Assembly (NCBI GenBank): GCA_006538405.1
Contig: BJKQ01000010.1
Span: 2,046,001 to 2,110,000, forward strand
Direction of reading: 5' to 3'
Length of the DNA: 64,000 nucleotides
From: Hansfordia pulvinata
Lineage: Eukaryota > Ascomycota > Sordariomycetes > Xylariales
Part shown: piece after piece, positions 44,432-59,126 of the stretch
Layout: every line of letters starts with the position of its first letter
How positions within the stretch are numbered: the stretch's first letter is position 1
Notes under the pieces: generated by a model
Told to the model about the DNA's origin: nothing
The model's database searches: none
What the model saw: the letters and a program-made list of their open reading frames with translations, nothing else
Program-made: the position numbers and the translations under genes

Positions 44432-46727
44432 GCGTCCTCGCCCCCCTGCGCCATGGAGGCGGCTGCCTTGTCCATCTCCTGCAGGACCTGCTCGGCCATG
44501 GCGCCCATGACGCGGGCGGTCCAGAACCGGGCGCCGAGGCGGCGCAGCAGGCGGGTGTTGCGCTCAAAGGCGACCTTGCCCCGGCTGCGGAACATGGGCA
44601 CCTGGCTGGACCGCATCTTCTGGTACGCCACGCTGAGGGACAGCGACACGCCGTAGGGGATGAGGGGCAGCTGCGCCGGACCCTGCTGCTGCTGCTGGCT
44701 CGCACTGGTGGTGGCGGTGTTGGACTCGCCGCCGCCGCCGCCGCCGGCAGCGGCCTCGACAATCTCCGTGATGCGGACGGCCGACAGCGAGCGGCGGCTG
44801 TTCTTGGACGGCGCGGGCATGTTGTTGACGTGCTCCCAGCTCGGGATGCGGCAGGACAGGATGGAGACGGCGTGGTAGAAGACCTCGAGCGCCACTGTCG
44901 TCGCTTGGTCAGCGTTTTTTCGGTCGGTGTACGGGTGACAAGGGGGGGGGGGGGGGGGTCTCTCGAAAGGGCCCCAACGTACGCAGAATGGCGGGGCTGG
45001 CCCGGGTGGCCCCGGCGTCAATCATCATCTGCTCGATGATGGGGATCTCGACGTAGGCGGGCTCCGAGGCCGGGGTCTGGTCGGCGGTGGGGCGGTACAG
45101 CCCGATGACCTCGTCAAGCAGCTTGGTGATCATGAGGAAGAGGCGGAAGGGGGGCTTCTGGGCGGCGATGCAGCGGTCGAGGTCCCAGCCCAGGTCGCGC
45201 TCGTGCATCAGGGCCGCCCGCCCGTGCATGGCGGCGTGGATCTTGTCGAGGGACCACAGGCAGCAGAAGAGCGTCGATGGGAGTGGTTGTTGTTGATGGT
45301 TGTGGTGGTGGTGGTGGTGTTGCTGCTGCTGCTGCTGCTGCTGGTGCCCGCCGGAACCGGAGCCTGGGCCGTGGTCTCGCGCCGGCGCTTCTGCTGCCGA
45401 GGCCACCACCTCCTCCTCCTTGGACGCCATGTGCAGGCCCAGCGTGTGCATCTGGTGCACGGCGTGGTGGAAGAGCAGCGCGGGCAGGTCGGCGTCGTCG
45501 GCCGACGTCGGCTGCACGTAGAAGGAGAGCACCAGGTACAGGCGGGTCAGCACGACGCGGTCCGCGATGAGGCCCGAGCCGAGCGTCGTGCGCGCCGCCG
45601 ACCCCAGCGCCGAGCAGAACTCCTGCCTGTCCAGCAGCCGCAGCCGCCGCGGCCGCCGCCGGCTCCCCTGCTGCGGCTGCCGCCCACCGCCGTCGCCGTC
45701 GCCGTTTTCGTAGTGGCCGCCCAGCCGCAGGTGCGGCGTCGCGTCCGGGTCCGAGGCCGCCGCCAGGCTGACCACCTGGTCCAGCACGGCGCGCGCCAGC
45801 TCGTCGTCGTTGTCGTTGTCGTCGGCGTCCTCGTCCTCGTCCTCGTCTCCCGGCTGAGGCGGCGCGGAGGAGCGGGGAGGGGGCGACAGGAGGAGGTGTC
45901 CGACGGCCGGGAACAGGGGGTCCAGGCGCTCGAGGTAGATGCGGCGGAGCGCGAGCAGGTCGTCGCGAGGCGGGCGGCAGGGCAGGCAGTGCTCTCGGAC
46001 GTACGGCTCGAGGACCTGCAGGACGCCCCTCGGAGGGCCCGGCGGTGGCGGCGGGGCGGAGCCGCGGCCTACCAGGTGAGGCTTGGCTGCGGTCGTGTCC
46101 CGGTCCTTGCGGCGCGGCGGGGGCTGCTGCTGTTGCCGTTGCTGCTGCTGTTGCCGCTGCTGCTGCTTCTGCTGTAGCGGGGATAATGGGGACGACGAGG
46201 ACGACGCCGCCGCCGTAGTGGGGTGGGACCGCCAGACGCCGACGCCGCCCTGGACGGAGATGTCGCGGGTGGACGAGGTCGGGTTGGTGGCCGAGATGAG
46301 CAGGTGGGCCGGGTCCAGGTCGCCGACGAAGCGGTTGCTGCTGTTGCCGCTCCGCGTCCGGGGCGGCGCGGGCGGCGACTCCCGTGCTCCGGCTGCGGCG
46401 GGGGTCCGTGCGGAGCCGAGGTGAGCGGCCGCCGTCTGCTGCTCGCCGATACCGTTTCCGTTTCTGTTACCGTCGCCGTTACCGCTGCCGTCGCCGTCGC
46501 CGTCGCCGTCATGCTGACCGTCGGGGCCGGCGGGCGGCCTCGCGTGGACGCATCGTTTCTGCAGGACGCGGCGTGTGAGAAAGAGGAGGAGGGAGCAGGC
46601 AGAAAACGTCCATGGCAAGGTCGGGCGGCGCACTTACCTTGCGCCTCCGACAGACAGTGCAGGCATGGGAGACCTGTTTCCGCTTCAGGGGCAGGCCGCA
46701 GTCATCGGAGCCGACGAAGCGCACCAT
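44050..46727 (-). CDS. Fungal transcription factor with half a Zn cluster
   Basis: A predicted 836-aa nuclear regulator. Exons 46727-46638, 46558-44983 and 44894-44050; phases agree and the frame is intact. Exon 1 ends inside the DNA-binding motif: HACTVCRRRK joins KRCVHARPP, giving C-x2-C-x6-C with a following His. The second half of a Zn2Cys6 cluster (three more Cys) is absent; Gly/Asp/Asn-rich sequence follows. A block NRFVGDLDPAHLLISATNP and GVGVWRSHP follows, then a Gln/Pro-rich spacer. The middle region (about 330-640) has the character of the fungal_trans domain: YLERLDPLFPAVGHLLL, RLYLVLSFYVQPTSADDADL, ALLFHHAVHQMHTLGLHMAS, LFCCLWSLDKIHAAMHGRAA and MHERDLGWDLDRCIA. The C-terminus is acidic/aromatic (SYNWFDWQQGW), a possible activation region. 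Several poly-Q, poly-H, poly-G and poly-A tracts. Target genes unknown; divergent from the DUF1479 gene. Confidence 0.88.
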
Positions 46728-46970
46728 GGCGGGCAGGGCTCCGGGGGGACCGACAGGGGGGGGGAAGGGGTGTGATGCGCGGAGGTGTCTGTTTGGTTTG
46801 TGAGGGTCAAATAGACAGAGGAGCGAGGCAATGGGGCGGGGCCTTCTCTGCTCTTCCTTGCGGTGCCCTCCTCAGCCGTCGGTCGGGCACGATGAATCAA
46901 ATTGGACAATGCCAGTGACCCGTCTCGGGAGCGAAGAAAGGATGAGACGGCCGATAGACGGGCAGACGAG

Positions 46971-47005
<35 letters not shown>

Positions 47006-47709
47006 ACGAACAAGCATCCATCCCATCCCATCCCCACGCATTGCCGTGGATTCCCCGTGGATTCCCGGCCCAGGCGAGGGAGGACGGCGCTGACAGGCGG
47101 CGGAGACGGAGGGCGGAGAGCGGAGATGCCCTCCTTGGAGTGGCGAGTCTAGCTTCTTCCGGCATCTCCGCCTCGCAGCACGTCGACAGCGAGTCGCTCT
47201 CTCTGCTGGCGACATGGCCCATCCTTGCCCTGCCGCGGCCCCCCTCCCTCGCATCATTCATTTGCGGACGGGTAATCTGTGGATGTTCGCAGCGACGGGG
47301 GGCCTGCAAAGCCGTTCGTCAGCCCCCGCTACCGACGATGCGGCTGACTGACAGGCCAACGAACCAACGGCAACGGCGGTCCTGGGTTCCGCGCGACCAC
47401 CCTACTCGTATACTATACTGTGCCGGGTCCGCGCAGCCGATCTACGCTTCCCCCCCGCAGCGGGTTCTATAGGCAGTCCCGAAAGGGGCAGCCCCGACCC
47501 CCGGCGGCACACGTATAAGTCGGCCACGCGCACCCGAGTCTGACGATCCGGCAGTTGGCAAGCAGGATAAATCTAGTGAAAGGCGTGCCGGTTCCCTCTT
47601 CTTTCTCCTTGGCCAGTGAACAATCACATACTACCGCCGAGCTGAAGTCATATCCCCGGGCATCGCACTGCCTCCACCCCCCTTTTTTTTTTTCAACCCC
47701 TCCAAGGTA
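46728..47709. other. Divergent promoter between the regulator and DUF1479 genes
   Basis: About 980 bp serve both start sites. It holds the (GACA)n microsatellite listed next and octamer TACTCGTA at 47403. Binding of the neighbouring regulator here is only a possibility. Confidence 0.6.
46978..47006. repeat. (GACA)n microsatellite
   Basis: Seven tandem ACAG/GACA units in the divergent promoter. Confidence 0.9.
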
Positions 47710-49610
47710 ATGCAAGCACTCCCCGCCGCACGCCGGCATCTCGTCCTCGCCCCCAGACGTCTGCCCCGAACAGCCCACCGCGCCATGACGATAGCGACAG
47801 CGACAGCCTCGCCGGGCGCCGCCGCCGCCGCCGGCCAGCCGCCCAAGCAGGAGGGCGACATCTCGGACGCCTTCGCGTCGCTGGCCGGCGTGGCCCCGGA
47901 GCCGCTTCCGGAGCGCTTCCGGGAGCTGAAGCGGGGCCTGGTTCCGCCGGGCCCCGGTAGAGAGCGGTTCGTCGCGGCCTGGGACCGGCTGCTGGCGCGC
48001 CTGGCCGAGGAGAACGAGGTGGTCGCGCGGGAGGGGCCCGCGGTGGTCCCCAGCCTCGACTTCCGCACCCTCGGGGAGGACCTCGGCCGCCTGAGGAGCG
48101 AGATCCGGAAGCGCGGCGTCGCCGTCGTCAGGGGGGTCATCCCCGAGGCCGAGGCGCGGGCCTACAAGGACGAGGTCGAAGCGTACGTCGCCCGCAACCC
48201 GTGGACTCGCGGTGAGTAGTACCTAACCACCACCACCACGCCGACAGTCTATCTCCCTACTTCGAGGGATTGTTTCCGGCGACCCCCCCCCCCCCCCCCC
48301 CCCCTCCCCCCTTTTTTTTGGGCTTCTTCTTTCTAACGACGACGACGACGAAAAGCATTCCCCAAGGACAATCCCCAGGTCTACGAGCTGTACTGGTCCG
48401 CGCCCCAGATGAAGGCCCGCCTGCACCCCAACTTCCTCCACGTCCAGCGCACCCTCATGTCCGGCCTGTGGTCATGCGCCTCCTCCTCCTCCTCCTCAGC
48501 TGGCGCCACCGCCGGCGCGACCATCTCGCTCTCCCAGCCCATGCTGTACGCCGACCGCCTGCGCATCCGGCAGCCGGGGGACGCGCAGTTCGCGCTGGGC
48601 CCGCACATGGACGGCGGCAGCGTCGAGCGGTGGGAGCGCCACGGGTACGGCCTCGGGGGCGTCTACGACGCCGTCTTCGCGGGGGAGTGGGACAACGAGG
48701 GCGGCGGCGAGAGCGGCGGCGGCTTCGACCCCTTCGACGCGGCCGCCCGCGTCCCCGCCGTGACCAGCAACTACGGCGGCCTGGGCCCCTGCTCGGCCTT
48801 CCGCATGTTCCAGGGCTGGGTCAGCCTGAGCCGGACGGGCCCCCGCGAGGGCACCCTCATGGTCAACCCCCTGCTCCGCCTCGCCACCGCCTACCTCCTC
48901 ATGCGGCCCTTCTTCCGCCCCGTCCGCCCCGAGGCCGAGCTCGCCTCCCGCGCCGAATACCTCGCCCCGGCCAACTGGCGCTTCGCCGACGCCGACGACA
49001 TGACTAGCGAGCTGCACGGCGCCACCCCCGGCCGCGGCCAGGAGCTCAGCCCCGACTGGCACCCCCACCTCGACCTAGACCGCACCATGGTCCACGTGCC
49101 CCAGGTCAACCCGGGCGACTATGTCGTGTGGCACTGTGACAGTGAGTTGGGCTGCTTCCTTCCTGCCCCTTTTTGCCCCTTTGCCTCGCCTGTTCAACCC
49201 CTTCCCCTGCCCCCCCCCCGAAACACAAAACCCTTTACTTACCATCCCCCCCCCCCCTCACAGCTATCCACGCAGTAGACAAGGTCCATGCAGGAACCTC
49301 CGACTCGAGCGTCCTCTACGTTCCCATCTGCCCCACCACCGAGCTCAACGCCCGCTACCTCGCCCGCCAGCGCCAGGCTTTCCTCGCCGGCACCCCCAGC
49401 CCCGACTTCCCCGGAGGCGAGGGCGAGTCCCGGCACCAGGGCCGCCCGACCGAGGCCGACCTGAGAGCCGGAGGGGGAGGGGGCATCGTCCACCCCGTCG
49501 GCCTCGTGGGCCTGCGCTCGCTCGGGCTCGAGCCGCTCGAGGCCGAGGCCGATGATTCCGAGGGCGCGCGCAGGGCTGTCCAGCGGGCGAATGAGATCTT
49601 GGGGTTCTAA
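47710..49610 (+). CDS. DUF1479 family protein (Fe/2OG dioxygenase-like)
   Basis: A 544-aa protein of the DUF1479 family, which looks like an iron/2-oxoglutarate dioxygenase fold; Candida Gig2 belongs here as far as I recall. Exons 47710-48211, 48356-49141 and 49264-49610; all phases agree. Family blocks: RFRELKRGLVPP, LRSEIRKRGVAVVRGVIPEA and YKDEVEAYVARNPWTR in exon 1; VYELYWSAPQMKARLHPNFL, LRIRQPGDAQFALGPHMDGG (H-x-D metal pair) and FRMFQGWVSLSRTGPREGTL in exon 2; then VHVPQVNPGDYVVWHCD joined to TIHAVDKVHAG (distal His). Ser-rich and Gly-rich insertions are typical of this genome. The first ATG gives an Arg-rich presequence-like start (MQALPAARRHLVLAPRRLPR), so mitochondrial import is possible; the ATG at 47785 would give a cytosolic form. 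Introns hold long sense C tracts. Confidence 0.93.
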
Positions 49611-49819
49611 TGCATTCATGTCTTAGGGGGGCGCAGAATCGCTTCGAGTAACGCTATGAATTACTGTGAGATGTATCGAATAAGCCAGAACCCAAATGTC
49701 ATGATCCGAAATGCAAGCTCATCTGTGCTCCGCCGCCGAGAACGCCAGTGTCAGATGCAACGATTGTCTTCCTTCATCCTCAAATCCCCAGTCCTCAACA
49801 CCTGGGGCCCCAATACCGC

Positions 49820-51894
49820 TCAGCTAAGGGCCGGTAGCCCAACCGGATCTGCCACAAGCTCATACTGTGCCAGGGTCTTATCATCCCCTGCCGGACCGCC
49901 TTTCCACTTGAACTCGAGGATCTCCACCCCGTCGTCCTTGACCGCATCGTCGCCATCCCGCTTGTCGTGGCCCTCCTCGGTCTCGCCCACGCAGTACACC
50001 CTCCCGTCCTGCGTCGCGGCGACCATCCCGCGCTTCGAGCACCGTGACAAATCCGACACTGTGCCGTCAGAGATCTGCCACTTGGCTCCGTCCTTGTCGC
50101 CGTCCTTTGCTCTCGAGTACGCCATCCTGACGCCGTCGTCGTCGACGCTGAGAAGCTGCACCAGGAAGTCCCCTGAGGACGCCGAGGCCGCCGAGAAACC
50201 CGTCATTGAATCCGCGCCCTTGACGTCAGACCAGACTGTCTCGTTTGTCCACCGCGTCCTCCCGAGACCGCCCTCAGCGTCTCCAGTGGCCTTGGCCTGC
50301 ACGAGGTTATCCTCCGCGTCCGTGTAGAAAACGTCAGCCAGTAGTGCCGCACTCCCGTTGCCCGTGCTGTTTGCCGAGCCCTCCAGCACCGGTACGGTGG
50401 CGAAGACGGTGCCTTCGGCTAACCGGCGGCTACCCAGCCCCGTGACGTTCTCCCATTTGCTGCCGCCGCCTTGAACGGCAGCTCCCTGCAGCGTGCCCCA
50501 GGGCGACTCCCACGTGATGAAGGCGCTCCCAGGGCACCCGGCGCATGGACGCCCGCTGGCCGCCAGCGACGATTTATTGGCGGCCTGCAGGCCCGAGGGA
50601 AGCCCGACTTCCTCCCATTTTGTGTCCTTTGCGCCGGCTTGGGCTCCGGTCCAGACTCGCCCCGCCACGCCGCCTGATGCAGTGACCCAGAACACGTAGA
50701 GGTCCTGTTGCTGTGCAGTCGTCAGATGGTGCGGGCTTTGGAAAAGTCTCAAGGGGCGTGGAGCGATGATACTTACCGAGTCGCTGACGACGTCAAATGC
50801 TGCTGCGATTGCAGTTCCTTTGGCGATGCTGTCCAGGTCACCTGCGCTGCCGTCGAAGACGGGGTGGGTGGACCACTTGCCGCCGGCCTCATCCAGCAGC
50901 GTTGACATATAGATGGCGTTGCTGTGCAGCTGGTAGAAGACGGCGAAGCCATCGTGGTCGCCGTCTGAGACCGAGGCTGCGGCGAGGCGCGAGTCGCTCG
51001 ATAGAGACATGGCGCTGGTACTGCTCTGGTCGTCGTCGCCGCCCGTGCTGCTGGCGCTGCTGGCCGTGTCGTTGGCTTGCCAGGTAGCCAGCACAATAGG
51101 GATTACGGTGCAGACGGCAATGAGAATGGCTGTCACGACCAGGCCCCAGAAAACCTTCTTGCTCACTCCGCAGTACCTCCGGCGGTAGAAGGGGCCGGTT
51201 TCGGTGGGAGCCCGCCGCCCCCTCCCAATTCCGTCTCGTCCACCTCTTTCGTGAAAAAAGGCGTGTTGCGCAGCGATGCGGAGGCGTTGTCGAAGGACGG
51301 TGGCGCGTCGCGGTGGTGCGCGTCGCGATGGTTTGCTTCTGCGGCCACAGGCATGTGCTGCAACTCCGAAATGTCGTGCACCGTGGCTGACGTGGCCCCG
51401 CTGCAGCTGCCACTGGCGCGGCTGCACCCTTCTCCTGTCCCTTCTCCTTCAGGGTCTCCCTTCTCTGCAGTTCGGGTTGCGGCTCCGTCACGCTGGGCAC
51501 CATCTCGGAGAGCTCGGATAGACCCGTGATGCTGTAGCGGACGCTGTTGCGGATGCTGTCACGCAGGCCGCCGCCGCCCGAGTTGCGCCGCGAGCTGCGC
51601 CCGCTCCTTTCCCGTCGGAGGGCGCTCATCCACGACGGTTCTTCTCCCCCGGAAGAGCCGGGCGGAGGTCCCACCCCTGTCCCGTCGACATCGTGCTCGA
51701 CGAAGAAGCTCGTGGGACGCCGCGAGTTGCGGAAGTCGCTGCGGCGCGCGGACCGCACCAGGTCGGAGAAGTCAGGCTCGAGGTTCACCTCGAGTGAGTC
51801 GTTGTGGCGGTGTCCCTGGCCTTGACGTGGTGATGCCTGTGAGTATGTGCTGCTGGGGCTCTGTGGGTGCTGTTGCTGCTGCTGTTGTTGTTGT

Positions 51895-51928
<34 letters not shown>

Positions 51929-52001
51929 CGTCGGGCACCACAAGCCAGCTGTAGACATTTCTTCTGTTTGCTTTCGCCATGGGTATCTCGAGTTTCGACA
52001 T
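49820..52001 (-). CDS. Membrane-anchored protein with lectin-propeller-like ectodomain, two frameshifts
   Basis: About 705 aa, exons 52001-50777 and 50710-49820; the intron has a GTAAGT donor, CTGAC branch and GCACAG acceptor. Cytosolic part of about 270 residues: MSKLEIPMAKANRRNVYSWL, a run of about 19 Gln, and Ser/Arg-rich disorder. One TM helix (KKVFWGLVVTAILIAVCTVI) after YRRRYCGVS. The outer part has repeated sheet-like units (FAVFYQLHSNAIYMSTLLDE, LYVFWVTASGGVAGRVWTG, ALLADVFYTDAEDNLVQAKA, FKWKGG) reminiscent of fungal fucose-lectin six-bladed propellers; this is an inference. Two single-base gaps break it: at 51396-51399 and 51211-51213 one C each restores the frame (AAGATSATVHDISELQHMP, then GAPTETGPFYRRRY). 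With both, the length is a whole number of codons. Confidence 0.72.
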
Positions 52002-53827
52002 GCTGGCGTTGCGCTGGCGTAGAACTCAAATCGTGAGAGACGGCCGGTCTTGCTTGACCATCGAGCGGGAACCCGACCCAGGGAGTGGCTATGGGACGGG
52101 TCTTGAGGAAGAAGTGCGCCGCCCCAGGCCTCCTCCGCAGGAGGCCGAGCCCGGGTGACGGCCGCGAGTGCGATGGCATCTTTTGGGGACGCCTCCTCTT
52201 GTTCCTAGCTCCCGCCGTTCTCCGTACGAGATCACGGGCGTACACCGGGCGGAGAAGTGTTGGTTGGCGACCTGTACGGCCTCGATGCCATTGGCCGAGA
52301 ATGCTGCGCGCAGCCCGATCGACCTGGTATGTTCTAAATCCGGCCCAGTAAGCAGCCACCATTCACACCTCAGCTCGGTGTCTGGGGGCAGAGCTGCAGA
52401 TTGAAGGAATAAAGGTCGGCTCCCCACGCCGGCAGCCGGAAGACCTTGCGAAGGACCGCCAGTGGTTTCGTTGCGAGAAGGGCGGACAGAGGCATGCTTC
52501 CATGTAGCTGTGTTGGGGCAAAAATGAGGTGTAGAGAGGAAGAGCTCCCAGTCGGCCGAATTGGGCCACGCCGCGCAGGTACCTCTCACTGATGGAAACC
52601 ACGTCAAGGCATGCTGTGCCTGGTCGCACTTTCCAGACTGGAGATGCTCTCGGGATTTCCAAGCGGGAAACGTGCCGCCCCGGCGTGCCGGTCGTCCCTG
52701 CCGCGGCGTGGTATCAGGTAAGGTATATGAGGAAGTCACACAATCGGTAGGCGTCAGATGATCCTTCCTCAGGCTCGGTCCGTCCTTCGCTACACACATT
52801 CGCTGTCTTCCCACGGCTGTCAGCGGACGGCCGCAAGCCGCCGGCTGGGCTTGAGATGTGGAGGTAGGCCGGGTTGGCGGGCAGAATGGTGCTGGGCATG
52901 CGCGGAAGACGCCTTGGACTGCCAGAGAAGGCCCGTTCACGATCTAGAGATGCGCCGAGTGGCCGCCTGCCAGCCCTCTGGCTATGGATCATGGCGAAGA
53001 GATTGCCTGGTCGTATCTGCGGGTTATAGTCTCGGATGCCTTATTCACGCCCAAGCAGCGGTGCACTACCTTATTCGCTCACAAGGACAATGCCGACCAC
53101 GATCCCCCGGGAGATGCTTCATTGGGTGATCTGAGAGCCCACTGCTGGAATAACTACTTCTAAGAGCTGGTAGCAATTTCAAATCCTCGAGATCCAGAAG
53201 CAAGCACATAGCAGCAGAGTAGGCCATTGGGACATCCGTACGGCCTTCCTGCCGGCCCGTCTTTCGCAGCAGCAGCAGCAGCAGCAGCGTTGCATCTCCC
53301 TCCCAGGCGTGCGGCACCCAGGTCCCAGGACTGCCACACTGATGTAAGCAGCGCTCAGCTGAGAAGCACGGCACCGCCGCACTCGTGCGGTTCAGGCGGG
53401 CGGCCTTTATCTACAACGTCCGAGGCTTGCGTAACGCGACCGAGATTGTCTGCCTCACCTCTGAATCATCCTGCAGCAGGGCTGCTAGCCGTGTCCTGAC
53501 CAGAGTGGCCGACGCTATGCGAGGAATAGTTCCTCTTTCTTGAGGACGAGCACTCTGACTATCCCACGCTTCCGGCAAATCTGCGGACCAGTGGAGGAAC
53601 GGGGCCCGGCCCGCTGGGTTAACGACGTTGAGAAAGGCCAGCCAAGATCCCCGACCCAGCACGATGTTCAGCCACGAGCCTGCCACCTCGTCGTTCAGAT
53701 CCGGCGTCCCGTACGAAGCAGAAGCCCCGGACACCCCGACGGCCACCAGGACGCACCGCATTCTCCGTCGGCGGCCCCAAGAGTCCCCGGAACAGCAACG
53801 CCCAGACTCCCGTCTAGAGACCCCGCC
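52002..53827. other. Intergenic
   Basis: The left end is the promoter of the membrane lectin-like gene. No gene supported; (CAG)n listed separately. Confidence 0.6.
53266..53288. repeat. (CAG)n microsatellite
   Basis: About seven GCA/CAG units, intergenic. Confidence 0.85.
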
Positions 53828-56900
<3,073 letters not shown>

Positions 56901-57095
56901 CTATCTGCGCAAACCACCGGTGAGGCTGCCGAGCAGCCCGGTCACCGTGCCCACGAGGTCCCCCGCTCCGCCGGCGCGCGCGGCCAACGCCGCCGGGTCG
57001 GACGGGACGTCTCTGGACAGAGGCGTGCCCGAGGAAACGCCGGATAGGAGCACGAGGCCGAGCACGGCGGCCCTGACGGTGGTGGGGAGCTGCAT
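56901..57095 (-). CDS. Small secreted peptide, 64 aa
   Basis: A single-exon 64-residue protein. Signal peptide MQLPTTVRAAVLGLVLLSGV ending at SSG; a short Asp/Pro-containing middle (TPLSRDVPSDPAALAARAG); then a Gly/Leu/Val-rich end, DLVGTVTGLLGSLTGGLRR, which could form an amphipathic helix with a basic tip. No Cys, no GPI tail. A good TATA box lies about 145 bp upstream. It could be a secreted peptide precursor or surface-active protein, but no family is recognised. The TATA, signal peptide and clean stop argue that it is real. Confidence 0.65.
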   Translation of the reverse strand: MQLPTTVRAAVLGLVLLSGVSSGTPLSRDVPSDPAALAARAGGAGDLVGTVTGLLGSLTGGLRR

Positions 57096-57237
57096 CTTTG
57101 GCTCGGTAGTCTGCTGTCTGCTGTTCGTCTGAGTGGCGAGAGTGGACGAGGGGGAGGGGGGTGGTGTGGGTGAGGCGACAGGTTTCGGCGGTGCGGGTGA
57201 TGATGATGTCTCGAGAATATGCGGCTTTCCCCGGGAT

Positions 57238-57244
57238 TATATAC
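57238..57244 (-). promoter_or_regulatory. TATA box of the small-peptide gene
   Basis: TATATAA on the minus strand, about 145 bp before the ATG at 57095. Confidence 0.55.
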
Positions 57245-58144
57245 CAGGTAGCTGTGACCGCAACAAGGCCCATCCCTGTGTATCTCGGCGACTGTTCTAG
57301 AATACCAAAATACCCTCGTTCCGGTGGGGTGACCAACTCCCGTTCCGAGTCGTCTGGTGGCTCGACTTGTCGCCCATGTCAAAGCATGGAATTTCGAGAA
57401 AAAAAAAAACATCTGAGAGACAAAGGTTGCGTCCTGGAATGACTCCGCCGTCGCGCCTTGTGACAGACGCTCTGTGGTGCTCCGTGGGAGGCTTCCCAGC
57501 CCGGGAGTCCCTCGAGCAGGCAGGCTGCCAGCCTCGTCTTCGGCCAAGTGCGCCTGTCATTCCTCCTTCTCCTCTGTCAGCCCGGCGGGGGGAAACGAGA
57601 CATTTCTTCGCTAGTGGCTTGCTTCAGTTCGTAGCTGGCCAGCCCGGGGCGTGCGCTTCAGCCCGGCGCAGAAATGTCTTGGGGGTTGGAGACCCCTCGC
57701 CATGTCTGTCTCACTCGGAGGTAGTGGCCTCGCCGAATTCCTCCGTGTTCGCGCGCTTCTGCACGCATTTGCCGTTGCCCGCCCCTCCAACACCTGACAC
57801 CCGCTGGAATGACGCGTGAGTACGCTCCAGACCGCCTAGAACGCCTTGGAGACCACGGGGGGTCTGTACGATAGGGAATATGAGCCTAGCAAGAGAGGGA
57901 TCCGGGGAAAGGACGAAGGTTTCTTGCGTCAAAGGCGCCCTGGATATAGGTCCCTGGTTTCTCATGGCCGGGTTTTCTGCCAACAGGGCGGTCCGCTGCG
58001 ACCCGCCAGGCTTGTTGAATCGTGTGCGGCTTGGGTGGGGCTGCGGCGGCTTGAAAATGGCGAATCTGATCACTCGTGGACCTGTTCACTCGTGGGCACA
58101 GATCGGAAATGTGTGGTCACCAAGTCAAGCTGGGTTATTTCGGT

Positions 58145-58184
<40 letters not shown>

Positions 58185-59126
58185 GTCTCGTTCTCCTCGA
58201 GCCCGCGACAGAGGACCTTGGAAGAGCTTGGCTTCAGGGCAGGGGATGGCGGCGAGCTGTTGAATTCTGAAGAGTTCGAGCCCAGTGTCCATACCAAGCA
58301 GGCTTCTCCAGCCTGCCTGAGAGAGGCCGGGCCTCCCCCGTTCGCCTCTAGACAGCTTGATGATGGAGTTGGCCTGTGAAGGATCGGATGCGGGGCGAGC
58401 GAGGCGCAAAAGTTGGAATCTGACAGTATTCCGAAGGGGCCGAGTCTGTTCGCCGCCTGATCCACTGCGCTTTTGGAATCATGCGCGCCGCGATTGCATA
58501 ACTAGGGCTTGGACACGGTTCACTGCCCTTCTTGAGGCATTGGACATGGTGCAGCGGGGAGGGCTGCGGGACAGTGGTGATCGTCGCTCTGGCTGTGACG
58601 TCGGCCCTTGTGTGCAAACGTCGCCTGAGCCTCTGTCCGTATCGACATGCCCCTGACCACTGGCCTTTTGGCAAAAGAGACGAGGTCGACGAAGCGCCAC
58701 AATGGTGCGAGGCCATGGCGTGGGCGAGGGAGACTTGCCAGGGCTGCTATTCAAGAGAGAGAGTCCCCAACTTGGCACGTCTCTCTCCGACGCCACTGGC
58801 GGTTGACAGTCAAGGACATGGTGTACGCCACTGGCAGGCAGGGTCGAAGCTCGAGGCCGACACCAGCACGCCACCGCCTCAACAGCACACAGACACACCA
58901 AAGCGGCAGTATTGTCCTCGCACCGCAAGACGGGACGTCGTGACTCTGCTGGGTGTCGAGGTGATACGCATTGGGGAGAGTACTACGCATATAAGAGTCT
59001 GAACGTCGGACCTTCTCCGAGCATATAACCAGACGACCTTGGCGTTTCGCCCCTTATTTGCGCCTCGCTACCTAAGAATCCATCCTCGACACATCTATCC
59101 CCAAGCCCGTGTCCACTTGCGCAACC
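57245..59126. other. Intergenic
   Basis: No gene supported. The right end is the promoter of the pseudo-hydrolase gene, with a CATATAAGAG element near 58988. The (CAG)n repeat is listed separately. Confidence 0.6.
58147..58183. repeat. (CAG)n microsatellite
   Basis: Twelve CAG units without interruption, intergenic; overlapping open frames there read as poly-Ser, poly-Ala or poly-Cys and are not genes. Confidence 0.9.

Noticed and set aside
58147..58183. Poly-Ser/poly-Ala frames as a gene
   Set aside because: They are translations of a CAG microsatellite with no flanking coding sequence.
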